64,000 nt of DNA from Tsuneonella flava (GTDB taxonomy: Bacteria > Pseudomonadota > Alphaproteobacteria > Sphingomonadales > Sphingomonadaceae): positions 372,001-436,000 of the forward strand of contig NZ_PHSO01000005.1 of assembly GCF_002870965.1 (NCBI RefSeq), given 5' to 3'. The notes below the pieces were generated by a model. The model saw nothing but the letters and a program-made list of their open reading frames with translations. It ran no database searches and was not told the origin of the DNA. Below, piece by piece: positions 34,366 through 44,290 of this stretch (position 1 is the first letter of the stretch; each line of letters starts with the position of its first letter). A program made the translations under genes and the position numbers.

Positions 34366-35361
34366 ATGCAATTTCTGTCCGACAACGCCGCTTCGGTCCA
34401 CCCACGTGTGTGGGAGGCGATGCGAGCGGCGGACGCGACTGACACCCCTTATGATGGAGATCGCTGGTCGCAGGCGCTCGATGCGGCGTTTTCTGCTCTG
34501 TTCGGGCGAGAGGTGGCGGTGTTGTGGGCAGCCACTGGCACAGCGGCCAATTGCCTTTCGCTGGCGAGCCTGTGTCAGCCGCATGGCGCAGTGGTGTGCC
34601 ACGAAGAAGCGCATATCGAAGTGGACGAAGGCGGCGCGCCGGGGTTCTACCTCCACGGGGCCAAGTTAATATTGGTGCCGGGAGAAAGTGCGAAACTGAC
34701 CCCCGATGCAATGCGAATGGCAGTCGATCCTATTCGCGACGATGTCCATCAGGTGCAGCCTCACGCGATTTCGGTCACACAGGCGAGCGAGTACGGATGT
34801 TGTTATCGGCCTGAAGAGATCGCTGCCCTCGGTGCATTGGCAAAAGAGCGCGGGCTGGGGTTCCATGTCGATGGGGCGCGGTTTGCCAATGCCGTGGCGT
34901 GGCTGGGGTGCGATCCGCTGGACGCAGTCGGCGGGGCCGATACGCTCAGTTTCGGTTTCATCAAGAACGGCGGGATGAGCGCGGAAGCGATCGTGTTCTT
35001 CGATCCCGCAATGGCCGATGTCGCGCGTTATCGCCGCAAACGGGCGGGGCACCTTCAGTCGAAGGGCCGCTATCTCGCAGCGCAGTTGCTGGTGATGCTG
35101 GAAGGCAATCTGTGGCTGGACAATGCGCGCGCGGCCAATGCGGCCGCGGCGGAAATTGCCGCAGCTTGCGGCGATCGGCTGATGCATCCGGTGGAAGCCA
35201 ACGAACTGTTCGTCACACTCTCCCCCGAAGAGCGCAAAGCTCTGCGGACACAGGGTTTCTCTTTTTACGATTGGGGTGACGATGCCGCCCGGCTGGTCAC
35301 CGCATGGAATACCCGCGCGGACCACGTTTCCGCTATGACACAAGCAATTGCCCAGCTGTGA
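34366..35361 (+). CDS. Low-specificity L-threonine aldolase
   Basis: A 331-residue PLP enzyme splitting L-threonine or allo-threonine to glycine and acetaldehyde. Features include MQFLSDNAASVHPRVWEAMR at the start, the active-site strand ATGTAANCLSLAS, the cofactor aspartate and His in GLGFHVDGARFANAVAWLG, and the lysine environment DTLSFGFIKNGGMSAEAIVF. The ATG at 34366 gives a family-type start; a GTG in the same frame at 34306 is too far upstream and overlaps the divergent GNAT gene. The stop overlaps the GTG start of the DMT transporter, so the two are coupled. Confidence 0.93.
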   Translation: MQFLSDNAASVHPRVWEAMRAADATDTPYDGDRWSQALDAAFSALFGREVAVLWAATGTAANCLSLASLCQPHGAVVCHEEAHIEVDEGGAPGFYLHGAKLILVPGESAKLTPDAMRMAVDPIRDDVHQVQPHAISVTQASEYGCCYRPEEIAALGALAKERGLGFHVDGARFANAVAWLGCDPLDAVGGADTLSFGFIKNGGMSAEAIVFFDPAMADVARYRRKRAGHLQSKGRYLAAQLLVMLEGNLWLDNARAANAAAAEIAAACGDRLMHPVEANELFVTLSPEERKALRTQGFSFYDWGDDAARLVTAWNTRADHVSAMTQAIAQL

Positions 35362-36341
35362 GCGACACATCTGGCCACGGGCATTCGATCCTTAGCCCTC
35401 GGATCGCACTGCCATTCTTGCTGGTGGCGTTTATCTGGGGGTCGACCTGGTATGTGATTCGCGGCCAGATCGCGGATGTGCCCGCGCAGTGGTCCATCGC
35501 CTATCGTTTCGGCATGGCAACACCGGCGATGTTCCTGCTCGCGATAATCCTGCGAAAATCGCTGGCGATGCCGCCGCGCGCGCATCTGCTGGCGCTGGCG
35601 ATGGGGCTGTTCCAGTTCTGCGGCAATTACATGTTCGTCTATCAGTCCGAACTGCATCTGACATCGGGCATCGTCGCCTTGCTGATCGGGATGATGATGG
35701 TGCCCAATGCGGTGCTCGGCCATTATCTGCTCGGTCAGCCCGTTACACGCGGGTTCGTGATGGGCAGCGCGATCGCGCTGGCGGGCATTGCGTTGCTGCT
35801 GTTTAACGAAGCGCGGGTCGCGCCGCTGGGCGGCAATGTCATGCTGGGCACGGTTATGGCGCTGGTGGCGATGCTGTCGGCATCGCTCGCCAACGTGCTC
35901 CAGGCGGGGCCTGCGGGCAGGGATGTGGCTCTGCCCAGCTTGCTCGGCTGGTCGATGCTCTATGGCACCGCGATCGATATCGTGCTGGCGCTGGTGCTGG
36001 TGGGGGCGCCGGTTTTGCCGCGCGATCCGCATTTCTGGCTGGGTACGGCATGGCTCGCCTTCGCCGGGTCGGTGGTGACCTTCCCGCTCTATTATGGGCT
36101 GGTGCGTCAGTTAGGTGCCGGACGGGCGGCCTATAATGGCGTGCTGGTGGTGGTGATCGCGATGGTGATTTCCACTTTGCTGGAGGACTATCGCTGGACC
36201 CCGCTGGCCATCGGTGGCGCAGTGCTGGCGATGATCGGGCTGGTGATTGCTCTACGCGCACGGCAGGCAGGGCCGCCGGGTGGCGATCAGTTGCCGTCGG
36301 TCCCCTCTGCCGCGAGGATGGCGGCCAGCCCGGACGCATAA
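35358..36341 (+). CDS. EamA/DMT family transporter
   Basis: A 327-residue inner-membrane protein with about ten helices in two EamA repeats. It opens LPFLLVAFIWGSTWYVIRGQ, typical of RhaT/YdcZ-like drug/metabolite exporters, and closes with VLVVVIAMVISTLLEDYRW and LAIGGAVLAMIGLVIAL. The GTG start at 35358 overlaps the threonine aldolase stop codon (GTGA). Co-translation with an aldolase suggests export of an amino acid or its product, for example threonine or glycine, but this is inference. The last 55 bases overlap the convergent epimerase gene. Confidence 0.92.
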   Translation: MSDTSGHGHSILSPRIALPFLLVAFIWGSTWYVIRGQIADVPAQWSIAYRFGMATPAMFLLAIILRKSLAMPPRAHLLALAMGLFQFCGNYMFVYQSELHLTSGIVALLIGMMMVPNAVLGHYLLGQPVTRGFVMGSAIALAGIALLLFNEARVAPLGGNVMLGTVMALVAMLSASLANVLQAGPAGRDVALPSLLGWSMLYGTAIDIVLALVLVGAPVLPRDPHFWLGTAWLAFAGSVVTFPLYYGLVRQLGAGRAAYNGVLVVVIAMVISTLLEDYRWTPLAIGGAVLAMIGLVIALRARQAGPPGGDQLPSVPSAARMAASPDA

Positions 36342-37093
36342 TCGCGGTAGCGCGGGCGCCAGCTCAGCACGCGCCGGGCCTTGCCATTGGCGACCCGGCG
36401 GTTTTCCGAATAGAAACCCTGCGCGGCTGGCGACAGACCTGCTTCGCTGATCGATTGCAGCGGCGGCGGGGCCACGCCCAGCAGGCGGCAGGCTTCCTCT
36501 GTCACCGCTGCGCCGCTGGCGGGCAGATCGTCTGCCAGATTGTAAGCGCCGGGTGGGGCGTGGAGCGCGGCCAGCGCACCGCTGGCGATGTCGTCCACAT
36601 GCACCCGGCTGAATACCTGCCCGGGCATATCGATGCGCCGGGCCGTGCCTTCGCGCACTTTGTCGAATGCACTGCGGCCCGGCCCGTAAATCCCCGGCAG
36701 GCGCAGCACCCGCGCACCCTTCGCCAGCCATGCGGCATCGGCATCGCTGCGTGCGGCGCGTCTGCCAGTGCCGCCCTGGCCCACTACCGCTGCGCTTTCG
36801 TCCACCCACGCGCCGCCGGTGTCGCCATAAACCCCGGTGGAGGACAAGTAGCCGATCCATGCGTGGCGCAGCGAATCGCCGTATCGCGCCAGCACCGGAT
36901 CGATCCCATTGGCGGGCGGCACAGACGACAGCACATGGGTGGCCCCCGCCAGTGCAGCGCGTACCGCCAATTCGTCTGCGAAATCGATGTCGCCTGCGCT
37001 CCCGGTTGCGCTGACGTGCCAGCCCGCCGCCCGCAACCGCGCGGCGATTCGCGTGGCAGTGTAGCCCAGCCCGAAAATAACCATCTGTCTCAT
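36287..37093 (-). CDS. NAD-dependent epimerase/dehydratase-like protein
   Basis: A 268-residue extended-SDR-type protein. The nucleotide loop GLGYTATRIAARL is at the N-terminus (MVIFGLGY) in place of GxxGxxG, with GATHVLSSVPP, the active region YLSSTGVYGDTGG (S-T plus Y) and VLRLPGIYGPGRSAF later. It resembles YeeZ-like and SDR_a5-type proteins acting on nucleotide sugars or as uncharacterised oxidoreductases. The ATG at 37093 is the first plausible start after an upstream frame extending to 37297 that overlaps pepN on the other strand. It converges on the DMT transporter and overlaps it by 55 bases. Confidence 0.85.
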   Translation of the reverse strand: MRQMVIFGLGYTATRIAARLRAAGWHVSATGSAGDIDFADELAVRAALAGATHVLSSVPPANGIDPVLARYGDSLRHAWIGYLSSTGVYGDTGGAWVDESAAVVGQGGTGRRAARSDADAAWLAKGARVLRLPGIYGPGRSAFDKVREGTARRIDMPGQVFSRVHVDDIASGALAALHAPPGAYNLADDLPASGAAVTEEACRLLGVAPPPLQSISEAGLSPAAQGFYSENRRVANGKARRVLSWRPRYRDYASGLAAILAAEGTDGN

Positions 37094-37156
37094 GACCGAT
37101 GCTATTCGCGCATCGGGGCGGTGGACGGCAACCGCAAAGCGCCTACATAAAGCCAC

Positions 37157-39811
37157 ATGGATATTGCACGCACCCCATCTATCGCTGACGGAAACCCCCA
37201 GATGGCCGATGCGCCACCCGTTCCCGCACAGCCACCGCTGATTCGCCGCGCCGATTACAAACCGTTCCCCTGGCTGGTGCCCGAAATCCGGCTCCACTTC
37301 GATCTGGGGATCGAAACCACGCGGGTGGTTTCCACACTCAAGGTTGCGCCGAACCCCGATGCCGCCGCAGATGACGTGATTCGGCTCAATGGCGACGGTT
37401 TGCAGGTGTCATCTGTCAAACTGGATGGTTTACCAGTCAAAAACTGGGAAATGGACGGCCCGGACCTCGTTTTGCCGCTGTCCGCAGGGGAGCACGAGGT
37501 CGAGATCGTGACCGAGGTCTCGCCAGAAAAAAATAGCCAGCTTATGGGGCTTTACGCGTCAAATGGGATGCTGTGCACGCAGTGCGAGGCAGAGGGTTTT
37601 CGGCGGATTACCTTCTTCCCGGACCGGCCCGATATCCTGTCAACATACCTGGTGAAGATGGAAGGGCCGGTGGCGCAGTTCCCGGTGCTTTTATCCAATG
37701 GAAACAAGGTGTCAGCCGGGGAAAGCGCAGGTGGGCGGCATTGGGCCGAATGGCACGACCCCTGGCCCAAGCCGAGCTACCTTTTCGCACTAGTCGCCGG
37801 CGATCTTGTCGCCCGTACCGACAGCTTCACCACGATGAGCGGGCGCGAAGTCGATCTGGCGGTGTGGGTCCGCGCGGAGGACTTGCCGCGCACCGAACAT
37901 GCGATGGATTCGCTCAAGAAATCAATGAAATGGGACGAGGAGGCCTTTGGCCGGGAATACGATCTCGACGTATTCAACATCGTCGCCGTCAGCGATTTCA
38001 ACATGGGCGCGATGGAGAACAAAGGTCTCAATGTTTTCAATACGAAATACGTGCTGGCCGACCCCGACACCGCAACCGATGGCGACTATGACGCCATCGA
38101 AGGGGTGATCGGCCACGAGTATTTTCATAACTGGTCGGGCAATCGCGTAACCTGCCGCGACTGGTTCCAGCTCAGCCTGAAAGAAGGCTTCACCGTCCTG
38201 CGTGACCAATTGTTTTCACAGGATATGCAAGGCGAAGCGGTCAAACGAATCGAAGATGTTCGTGTGTTGCGCGCGGTCCAGTTTCCGGAGGATTCGGGGC
38301 CGCTGGCACATCCGATCCGGCCCGATAGTTTTCGTGAAATCAGTAACTTCTACACCGCTACAGTCTATAACAAAGGTGCCGAAGTCCTGCGTATGATGCG
38401 GACGATGGCGGGACCGGTGGCCTTCCGGCAAGGCACGGATCTATATTTCGAACGTCACGATGGCGAGGCCGCGACGTGCGAGGATTTCGTTAAGGCGATG
38501 GAAGATGGCGCAGGGCTCGACTTGCGGCAATTCCGCTTGTGGTATTCGCAGGCCGGAACCCCGAAAGTGGAGGTTTCTCTGACACATAAGGGCGATACGG
38601 CGACGCTCGCTCTGAAACAGACCGTACCGCCCACGCCCGACCGAATCGCGAAGAAGCCAATGCCAATCCCGCTACGTCTCGCGCTGTTCGACCGCGACAG
38701 CGGTAGCCATGATGGCGAGCAGTTGGTAATTCTCTCCGAAGCGGAAAAGACCATTGCGTTCGAAGGCTTTGCCAGGTCACCCGTGCTTTCGATCAACCGC
38801 GGCTTTTCGGCCCCGGTATCGATAGAGCGGGAGGTTTCGACCGAAGACCTCGTATTCCTCGCCGCACATGACGACGACCCATTCGCCCGCTACGAAGCGA
38901 TGCAGGATCTGGTGGTCGCGCACCTTGTTGCGGTGTGCAGCGATTCGCTGACCGGTGCTGCACAGGAGGCTGGGCGCAAGGCAATCGCCGGTGCTCTGCG
39001 AAAAGTGCTGACCGATGATCGGCTCGACGATTCGATGCGGGGCGAACTAATGATGCTGCCCGGTCAGACTTATCTGGCAGAGCAGTTCCTTGTCGCCGAC
39101 CCGGGCCGCATACATGCCGAACGCGAAGCTTTGAAAGTGGCGCTGGGTGTGGCGCTGGAAAGCGAGCTGATCGCGCTCCATGAACGGGCAAGCACATTGC
39201 CGGCGACCCTCGATCATGCATCGCGCGGCGCACGTAAGGTGAAGGCACAGGCGCTGGTCTATCTGGCGGCAGGGAATCCCGACGTGGCTGCAAAAATGGC
39301 AGCCGCACAATACGATGCGGCGCAGACGATGACCGACCGTCAGGGCGCGCTGATGGTGCTCACCGGGTTGCCCGGCGTGGCGCGCACCGATCGGCTGATC
39401 GATTTCTACAACCGTTATCGCGGGAACGAGCTGGTGGTCGACAAGTGGTTTGCGTTGCAGGCCAGTTCGCTTCATCCCGATGCGATCGAGCACGTGAAAG
39501 CACTGGCGAATCACCCGGACTTCAATCTGCGTAATCCGAATCGGGTGCGGAGCCTTTATATGGCTTTTGCGGGAAATCCCCACGCATTCCATGCCGCCAG
39601 CGGAGAAGGGTATCGCATGATTGCCGACCTGATTCTCGCGCTCGATCCAATCAATCCGCAAACTGCCGCGCGATTCGTTCCGCCGCTGGGAAGATGGCGG
39701 CGGATCGAGCCGCAGCGCGCCGCATTGATGAGGGCGGAGCTGGAACGGATTGCAGCAACCGATGGCCTGTCGCGCGACACATATGAACAAGTGACCCGTT
39801 CGCTTGGCTGA
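37157..39811 (+). CDS. pepN: Aminopeptidase N
   Basis: An 884-residue M1 zinc aminopeptidase removing N-terminal residues from peptides. The substrate-binding GAMEN motif occurs in FNMGAMENKGLNVFN near residue 285. The zinc site HEYFHNWSGNRVTCRDWFQL (HExxH, then Glu in SLKEGF) follows. The long C-terminal helical domain (ERIHAEREALKVALG and beyond) is of the E. coli PepN type, with the four-domain length of about 870-880. The start could also be the ATG at 37202 (MADAPPVPAQPPLIRR); residues before it are not strongly conserved. It overlaps pgeF by eight bases. Confidence 0.97.
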   Translation: MDIARTPSIADGNPQMADAPPVPAQPPLIRRADYKPFPWLVPEIRLHFDLGIETTRVVSTLKVAPNPDAAADDVIRLNGDGLQVSSVKLDGLPVKNWEMDGPDLVLPLSAGEHEVEIVTEVSPEKNSQLMGLYASNGMLCTQCEAEGFRRITFFPDRPDILSTYLVKMEGPVAQFPVLLSNGNKVSAGESAGGRHWAEWHDPWPKPSYLFALVAGDLVARTDSFTTMSGREVDLAVWVRAEDLPRTEHAMDSLKKSMKWDEEAFGREYDLDVFNIVAVSDFNMGAMENKGLNVFNTKYVLADPDTATDGDYDAIEGVIGHEYFHNWSGNRVTCRDWFQLSLKEGFTVLRDQLFSQDMQGEAVKRIEDVRVLRAVQFPEDSGPLAHPIRPDSFREISNFYTATVYNKGAEVLRMMRTMAGPVAFRQGTDLYFERHDGEAATCEDFVKAMEDGAGLDLRQFRLWYSQAGTPKVEVSLTHKGDTATLALKQTVPPTPDRIAKKPMPIPLRLALFDRDSGSHDGEQLVILSEAEKTIAFEGFARSPVLSINRGFSAPVSIEREVSTEDLVFLAAHDDDPFARYEAMQDLVVAHLVAVCSDSLTGAAQEAGRKAIAGALRKVLTDDRLDDSMRGELMMLPGQTYLAEQFLVADPGRIHAEREALKVALGVALESELIALHERASTLPATLDHASRGARKVKAQALVYLAAGNPDVAAKMAAAQYDAAQTMTDRQGALMVLTGLPGVARTDRLIDFYNRYRGNELVVDKWFALQASSLHPDAIEHVKALANHPDFNLRNPNRVRSLYMAFAGNPHAFHAASGEGYRMIADLILALDPINPQTAARFVPPLGRWRRIEPQRAALMRAELERIAATDGLSRDTYEQVTRSLG

Positions 39812-40574
39812 GGTACTTGTCAGCGACCAGCTCGTCGGCATTCCGCACGGTTTCATGACCCGGCAGGGCGGCCTGTCGCAAGGCACAGTATCGGGCCTGA
39901 ACTGTGGATACGGTGCAGAAGACGACCCTGCGGCGGTAGCAGAGAATCGGCGCCGCGCGGTGGGGGCTGTTATGCCCGGTGCGCGGCTGGTCGGTCTCTA
40001 TCAGGTGCATTCTCCCGATGTCGTGACAGTGGATAACCCATGGAGCGACGACGATCGACCAAAGGCGGATGGATTCGTCACGGCGCAACCCGGTGTTCTG
40101 CTCGGCATCGTTACCGCCGATTGTGCGCCGGTATTGTTCGCTGACCGGGCGGCGGGGGTAATCGGTGCGGCGCATGCAGGGTGGCGCGGTGCACATGGCG
40201 GCGTTATCGAGCGCACCGTCAACGCAATGGAATCGCTTGGGGCCGATCGAAATCGTATCGTTGCTGTGGTGGGGCCGTGCATTGCCCAGCAAAGCTATGA
40301 AGTAGATGACCGATTTCGGAAGCAGTTTACCGAGACTGATGCGGAATGGTTCGCAACTGGCCGCGCGGGGCACTGGCAGTTCGATTTGCCGGGCTATGTC
40401 CTCTCGCGGTTATCCGCTTGCGGCGTGTCTCAGGCGCAATGGATCGGTCGCGATACCTACACGGACGAGGCATCGTTTTACTCCTTCCGACGGGCCACGC
40501 ATCGTGGCGAAGCCGACTATGGAAGGCAGCTTTCGTTGATCGGCCTCAATGGCATCGATCCCACAACCGTCTAA
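39804..40574 (+). CDS. pgeF: Peptidoglycan editing factor (laccase-domain family)
   Basis: A 256-residue protein of the YfiH/laccase-domain family, now linked to peptidoglycan quality control by removing misincorporated residues. Zinc/copper ligands appear in IPHGFMTRQGGLS, TADCAPVLF, GAAHAGWRGAHGG and GPCIAQQSYEVDDRF. The ending FYSFRRATHRGEADYGRQ is characteristic. The start is TTG at 39804, within the pepN end (TTGGCTGA), which gives the normal N-terminus; there is no ATG nearby. Coupled to pepN, a pairing without obvious functional link. Confidence 0.93.
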   Translation: MAEVLVSDQLVGIPHGFMTRQGGLSQGTVSGLNCGYGAEDDPAAVAENRRRAVGAVMPGARLVGLYQVHSPDVVTVDNPWSDDDRPKADGFVTAQPGVLLGIVTADCAPVLFADRAAGVIGAAHAGWRGAHGGVIERTVNAMESLGADRNRIVAVVGPCIAQQSYEVDDRFRKQFTETDAEWFATGRAGHWQFDLPGYVLSRLSACGVSQAQWIGRDTYTDEASFYSFRRATHRGEADYGRQLSLIGLNGIDPTTV

Positions 40575-40707
40575 AATTCGCCACAATGCCGGGTTGGCAA
40601 CCCGTTAAAGGGAAGCTACACGGCACCGCTAACCGGGGCTTGCGGGGGGCATTGCGTCTGCTCGTGGCAATTCGCGCAACAGGGGCATTCCGTCTTTCGG
40701 GCCGCTC

Positions 40708-40736
40708 TTGTCGCATCGTATCCGGTTAAACGTAAT
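40708..40736 (+). promoter_or_regulatory. Candidate promoter of petABC
   Basis: TTGTCG (40708-40713), 17 bases, then CGTAAT (40731-40736) lies 51 bases upstream of the petA start. Each box matches four of six consensus bases of the sigma-70 type promoter with ideal spacing. The rest of the 212-base gap after pgeF holds no gene. Confidence 0.4.
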
Positions 40737-40786
40737 TCTTTTCCCGTGCATCCGCGCGGGACACCGTGTGAGGGCAGGCACAGCTG

Positions 40787-41359
40787 ATGGCTGACACGAC
40801 TGGGACCGTTCAACCCGAAACCGCCGATATCGGCGAAGATGGGGTTCGGCGGCGCGATTTCATCAATGTGGCGGCGGTTGCCGCCGCAGGTACTGGCGGG
40901 GTAATCACCTTGCTGCCATTGATCAGCCAGATGGCGCCGAGCGCCGATGTTCTGGCCGCGAGTACGACCGAGGTCGATATCTCGAAGATCGAGCCGGGGC
41001 AGGCGATCAAGGCATTGTTCCGCCGTCAGCCGCTGTTCGTGCGTAACCTGACACCGAAGGAAATTGCGGAAGCAGATGCGGTTCCGCTGTCCGAGCTGCG
41101 CGATCCGCAAACGCTGGAAGAGCGGACCAAGCCTGGCAAAACCAACTGGCTGATTACTATGGGTGTTTGTACTCACCTTGGCTGTACCCCGCTGGGTGCC
41201 GGCCCCGGTGAGGACCGCGGACCGTATGGCGGGTATTTCTGCCCGTGTCACGGCTCGGCCTACGATACCGCCGCGCGGATCCGCAAGGGTCCCGCCCCGA
41301 AGAACCTTGAGGTTCCCGAATACGAGTTCACGTCCGACACGGTCGTGAAGGTCGGCTGA
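40787..41359 (+). CDS. petA: Ubiquinol-cytochrome c reductase iron-sulfur (Rieske) subunit
   Basis: A 190-residue Rieske protein of complex III. The twin-arginine signal [15 protein letters not shown] near residues 22-36 and the hydrophobic anchor [15 protein letters not shown] precede the cluster-binding motifs CTHLGCTPL near 126 and CPCHGSAYD near 150. The 2Fe-2S cluster is thus bound by two Cys and two His. It transfers electrons from ubiquinol to cytochrome c1. First gene of petABC, with 19 bases to petB; Tat export after cluster insertion is expected. Confidence 0.98.
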   Translation: MADTTGTVQPETADIGEDGVRRRDFINVAAVAAAGTGGVITLLPLISQMAPSADVLAASTTEVDISKIEPGQAIKALFRRQPLFVRNLTPKEIAEADAVPLSELRDPQTLEERTKPGKTNWLITMGVCTHLGCTPLGAGPGEDRGPYGGYFCPCHGSAYDTAARIRKGPAPKNLEVPEYEFTSDTVVKVG

Positions 41360-41378
41360 GGATAAGAGAGCGACGACG

Positions 41379-42680
41379 ATGAGCTTCCCCTGGGCCAAGC
41401 AATACGAACCCAAGCATCCGCTGATGCGTTATCTCGACGAGAAGCTGCCGATGCCGCGGCTCGTCTACAACGCGATCGGTAGCGGTTATCCCGTTCCGCG
41501 CAATCTCAACTATATGTGGAATTTTGGCGTTTTGGCCGGGTTCTGCCTTATGTTGCAGATCGTTACCGGTGTCGTTTTGGCGATGCACTATGCCGCCAAT
41601 TCGCAAGTGGCCTTCGCCACGACCGAACACATCATGCGCGACGTGAACTGGGGCTGGATGCTGCGTTATATGCACGCCAACGGTGCCAGTGCTTTCTTCG
41701 TAGTGGTTTACCTCCATATTTTCCGTGGCTTCTTCTACTCATCGTATAAGGCGCCGCGCGAAATGGTCTGGCTGCTCGGCGTAGTCATCTTCCTGCTGAT
41801 GATGGCGACTGCGTTCATGGGTTACGTGTTGCCATGGGGCCAGATGAGCTTCTGGGGCGCCAAGGTTATCACGGGCCTGTTCGGTGCTATCCCTGTGGTC
41901 GGCGAGCCGATTCAGATCTGGCTGCTGGGCGGCTATGCCCCTGATAACGCAGCGCTCAACCGCTTCTTCAGCCTGCACTTCCTTCTGCCGTTCGTGATTG
42001 CAGCAGTGGTTATCCTGCACATCTGGGCGCTGCACATTCCGGGTTCGTCGAACCCGACCGGCGTCGAAGTGAAGAGCGAAAGCGATACGATCCCGTTCCA
42101 CCCGTATTATACGGCGAAGGATGGTTTCGGGCTGGGCGTATTCCTGATCCTCTATTTCGCGATGGTGTTTTTCCTGCCGAACTACCTCGGTCACCCGGAC
42201 AACTACATCGAAGCGAATCCGATCTCGACCCCGGCGCACATCGTTCCCGAATGGTATTTCTGGCCGTTCTACGCGATCCTGCGCGCTTTCACCGCTGACA
42301 TCTTCTTCGGCCTTATCCCGGCCAAGTTGATGGGCGTGCTGGCGATGTTCAGCGCCATCCTGTGCTGGTTCTTCCTGCCCTGGCTGGACAAGGGGCCGGT
42401 GCGGTCGGGCCATTATCGCCCGCTGTTCCGCAAGTTCTTCTGGTTCGGTCTGATCCCGACGATGCTGGTGCTGTTCTATTGTGGCGGCGCCCCGGCGGAA
42501 GAACCTTATGTGATGCTCAGCCAGCTGGCGACGGCATATTACTTCCTCCACTTCCTCGTGATCCTTCCGATCATCTCTTCGATCGAGAAGCCCGAGCCGC
42601 TGCCCTATTCGATCACCGAAGCGGTGCTCGGCAAGGATGAAGCGGCGCAGCTCGGCGATAGTGCCGACACGGCGAAGTAA
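41379..42680 (+). CDS. petB: Cytochrome b of the bc1 complex
   Basis: A 433-residue core subunit with eight transmembrane helices. The heme-ligating helices are visible ([20 protein letters not shown] and the [20 protein letters not shown] pair; later [20 protein letters not shown]) and the quinol-oxidation PEWY loop is in [15 protein letters not shown]. It oxidises ubiquinol, pumping protons by the Q cycle. Length is typical of the long alphaproteobacterial form, with a C-terminal extension past helix eight. Start 19 bases after petA, stop 28 bases before petC. Confidence 0.98.
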   Translation: MSFPWAKQYEPKHPLMRYLDEKLPMPRLVYNAIGSGYPVPRNLNYMWNFGVLAGFCLMLQIVTGVVLAMHYAANSQVAFATTEHIMRDVNWGWMLRYMHANGASAFFVVVYLHIFRGFFYSSYKAPREMVWLLGVVIFLLMMATAFMGYVLPWGQMSFWGAKVITGLFGAIPVVGEPIQIWLLGGYAPDNAALNRFFSLHFLLPFVIAAVVILHIWALHIPGSSNPTGVEVKSESDTIPFHPYYTAKDGFGLGVFLILYFAMVFFLPNYLGHPDNYIEANPISTPAHIVPEWYFWPFYAILRAFTADIFFGLIPAKLMGVLAMFSAILCWFFLPWLDKGPVRSGHYRPLFRKFFWFGLIPTMLVLFYCGGAPAEEPYVMLSQLATAYYFLHFLVILPIISSIEKPEPLPYSITEAVLGKDEAAQLGDSADTAK

Positions 42681-42708
42681 GCGACAGGTTCAAGGGAAAG
42701 CGCACGTC

Positions 42709-43587
42709 ATGATCCGCATCTTCGGTATCCTCGCCGGCCTGTTCTTCAGCCTCTCGGTGTTGTGGGCCTTCATCAGCGGCGCGATCGCCGTTGCGCCGGT
42801 GCTGGGCGAATATGGCCAGTTCACCGAACCGATGGCCGACAAGGTGTTCCACGAAAAACACCCGCCTGCTCTGCATCTGCAAAGCGATGGCCCATTTGGC
42901 ACCTGGGATCTCGCCCAGCTCCAGCGCGGCTTCCAGGTTTACAAGGAAGTCTGTGCTGCCTGCCATAGCCTGAAGTTCGTCGCATTCCGCGATCTGGAAG
43001 AACTTGGTTATGACAAGGGGCAGGTGAAGACGATTGCTGCCGGTTTCCAGGTGCCAGGAGTTGATCCGAACACTGGCGAAGCAACTACGCGACCGGGGAT
43101 GCCGACGGATTACTTCCCGTCGCCCTATCCCAACGAAATAGCGGCGAAGGCAGCAAACAATAATGCTGTTCCGCCAGATCTTTCGCTGATGGCGAAGGCC
43201 CGGCATGGTGGCCCGGCATATATTCATGCGATCCTGACCGGGTATGGCCCGGAACCGGAAGCGCTGAAACAGCAGTTCCCGGACTTCAAGGTGCCTTCCA
43301 CGGGGCATTACAACAAGTACTTCCCGAGTCTGGCAATCGCGATGCCGCCGCCACTGACTGCGGAAGGTCAGGTTAGCTACGCCGAAGGACAGCCGAAGCC
43401 GACGATAGAGCAGATGTCGACCGACGTCTCTGCCTTCCTCGAATGGACCGCTGAGCCTAAGAAGGTGAAGCGCACCCAGACGGGCTGGCCGGTGCTTGGT
43501 TTCCTGTTGTTCGCTACGATCCTCGCCTACCTCGCGAAGAAGCAGGTATGGGCGGCGCTCAAGCCGAAGAAAAAGCACACCGCCTGA
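42709..43587 (+). CDS. petC: Cytochrome c1 of the bc1 complex
   Basis: A 292-residue membrane-anchored c-type cytochrome. An N-terminal signal helix (MIRIFGILAGLFFSLSVLWA) precedes the heme motif CAACHSLK near residue 82. The distal methionine is probably in the LAIAMPPPL segment. A C-terminal anchor (WPVLGFLLFATILAYLAKK) holds it in the inner membrane. It passes electrons from the Rieske protein to soluble cytochrome c. The frame extends upstream into petB, but ATG at 42709 gives the signal peptide start. A strong terminator follows. Confidence 0.98.
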   Translation: MIRIFGILAGLFFSLSVLWAFISGAIAVAPVLGEYGQFTEPMADKVFHEKHPPALHLQSDGPFGTWDLAQLQRGFQVYKEVCAACHSLKFVAFRDLEELGYDKGQVKTIAAGFQVPGVDPNTGEATTRPGMPTDYFPSPYPNEIAAKAANNNAVPPDLSLMAKARHGGPAYIHAILTGYGPEPEALKQQFPDFKVPSTGHYNKYFPSLAIAMPPPLTAEGQVSYAEGQPKPTIEQMSTDVSAFLEWTAEPKKVKRTQTGWPVLGFLLFATILAYLAKKQVWAALKPKKKHTA

Positions 43588-43611
43588 TCGGTTTGCGATG
43601 AACTTGTGAAC

Positions 43612-43650
43612 GCGCCCCTCCATCCGGTGATGAGAGGGGCGCTTCCTTTT
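43612..43650 (+). terminator. Intrinsic terminator of petABC
   Basis: GCGCCCCTC (43612-43620) pairs perfectly with GAGGGGCGC (43634-43642) around a 13-base loop and is followed by TTCCTTTT. It begins 25 bases after the petC stop and 20 bases before the apt start, so apt must have its own promoter, use read-through, or be attenuated. Confidence 0.85.
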
Positions 43651-43661
43651 GGGAGCTGCGA

Positions 43662-44198
43662 ATGACCCCGACAGAGCTGCGCGCGCTGATCCGCACAGTG
43701 CCGGATTTTCCAGAGCCGGGCATCCAGTTTCGCGATATCACCACGCTGATTGCTCATGGCGAAGGCTTGCGGGCTGCTGTCGGGCATCTCGCCAAGGCGG
43801 CGCAGCAAAGTGGTGCAGAGGCAATCGCCGGAATGGAAGCGCGGGGATTCATTTTCGGCGCTGCGGTCGCGGTGGAGCTGGGGATCGGCTTTATTCCGGT
43901 ACGCAAACCCGGAAAGCTGCCGGTGCCGACGATTGGTATCGATTATGCGCTCGAATACGGAACCGATCGGCTTGAAATCGATCCCGATGCAATCCGTCCC
44001 GGCCAGCGTATCTCTATTGTTGACGATCTGATCGCCACCGGCGGTACAGCGGTGGCCGCTACCAGACTGTTGCGAGAGATAGGGGCAGAGGTTAGTTCTG
44101 CTCACTTCGTAATCGATCTGCCCGATCTGGGCGGAGCGACGCAATTGCGAGAGCAGGGCGTGCGCGTTGATGCTCTGATCGACTTCGAGGGTGACTAA
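43662..44198 (+). CDS. apt: Adenine phosphoribosyltransferase
   Basis: A 178-residue salvage enzyme making AMP from adenine and PRPP. The PRPP-binding motif SIVDDLIATGGTAVAATRLL near 123-142 and the N-terminal FPEPGIQFRDITTLIAHGEG are diagnostic, with GMEARGFIFGAAVAVELG between. The cytoplasmic dimer is of normal length. The ATG follows GGGAGCTGCG; the terminator sits just upstream. Confidence 0.97.
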   Translation: MTPTELRALIRTVPDFPEPGIQFRDITTLIAHGEGLRAAVGHLAKAAQQSGAEAIAGMEARGFIFGAAVAVELGIGFIPVRKPGKLPVPTIGIDYALEYGTDRLEIDPDAIRPGQRISIVDDLIATGGTAVAATRLLREIGAEVSSAHFVIDLPDLGGATQLREQGVRVDALIDFEGD

Positions 44199-44290
44199 CT
44201 CATCTCGATCTTTACTTTAACAGAAACCGAATCGATTGCCCGTGCATTGATATCGGGCAACTCGCTATTTTGCGCCACATCCGGGGGACA

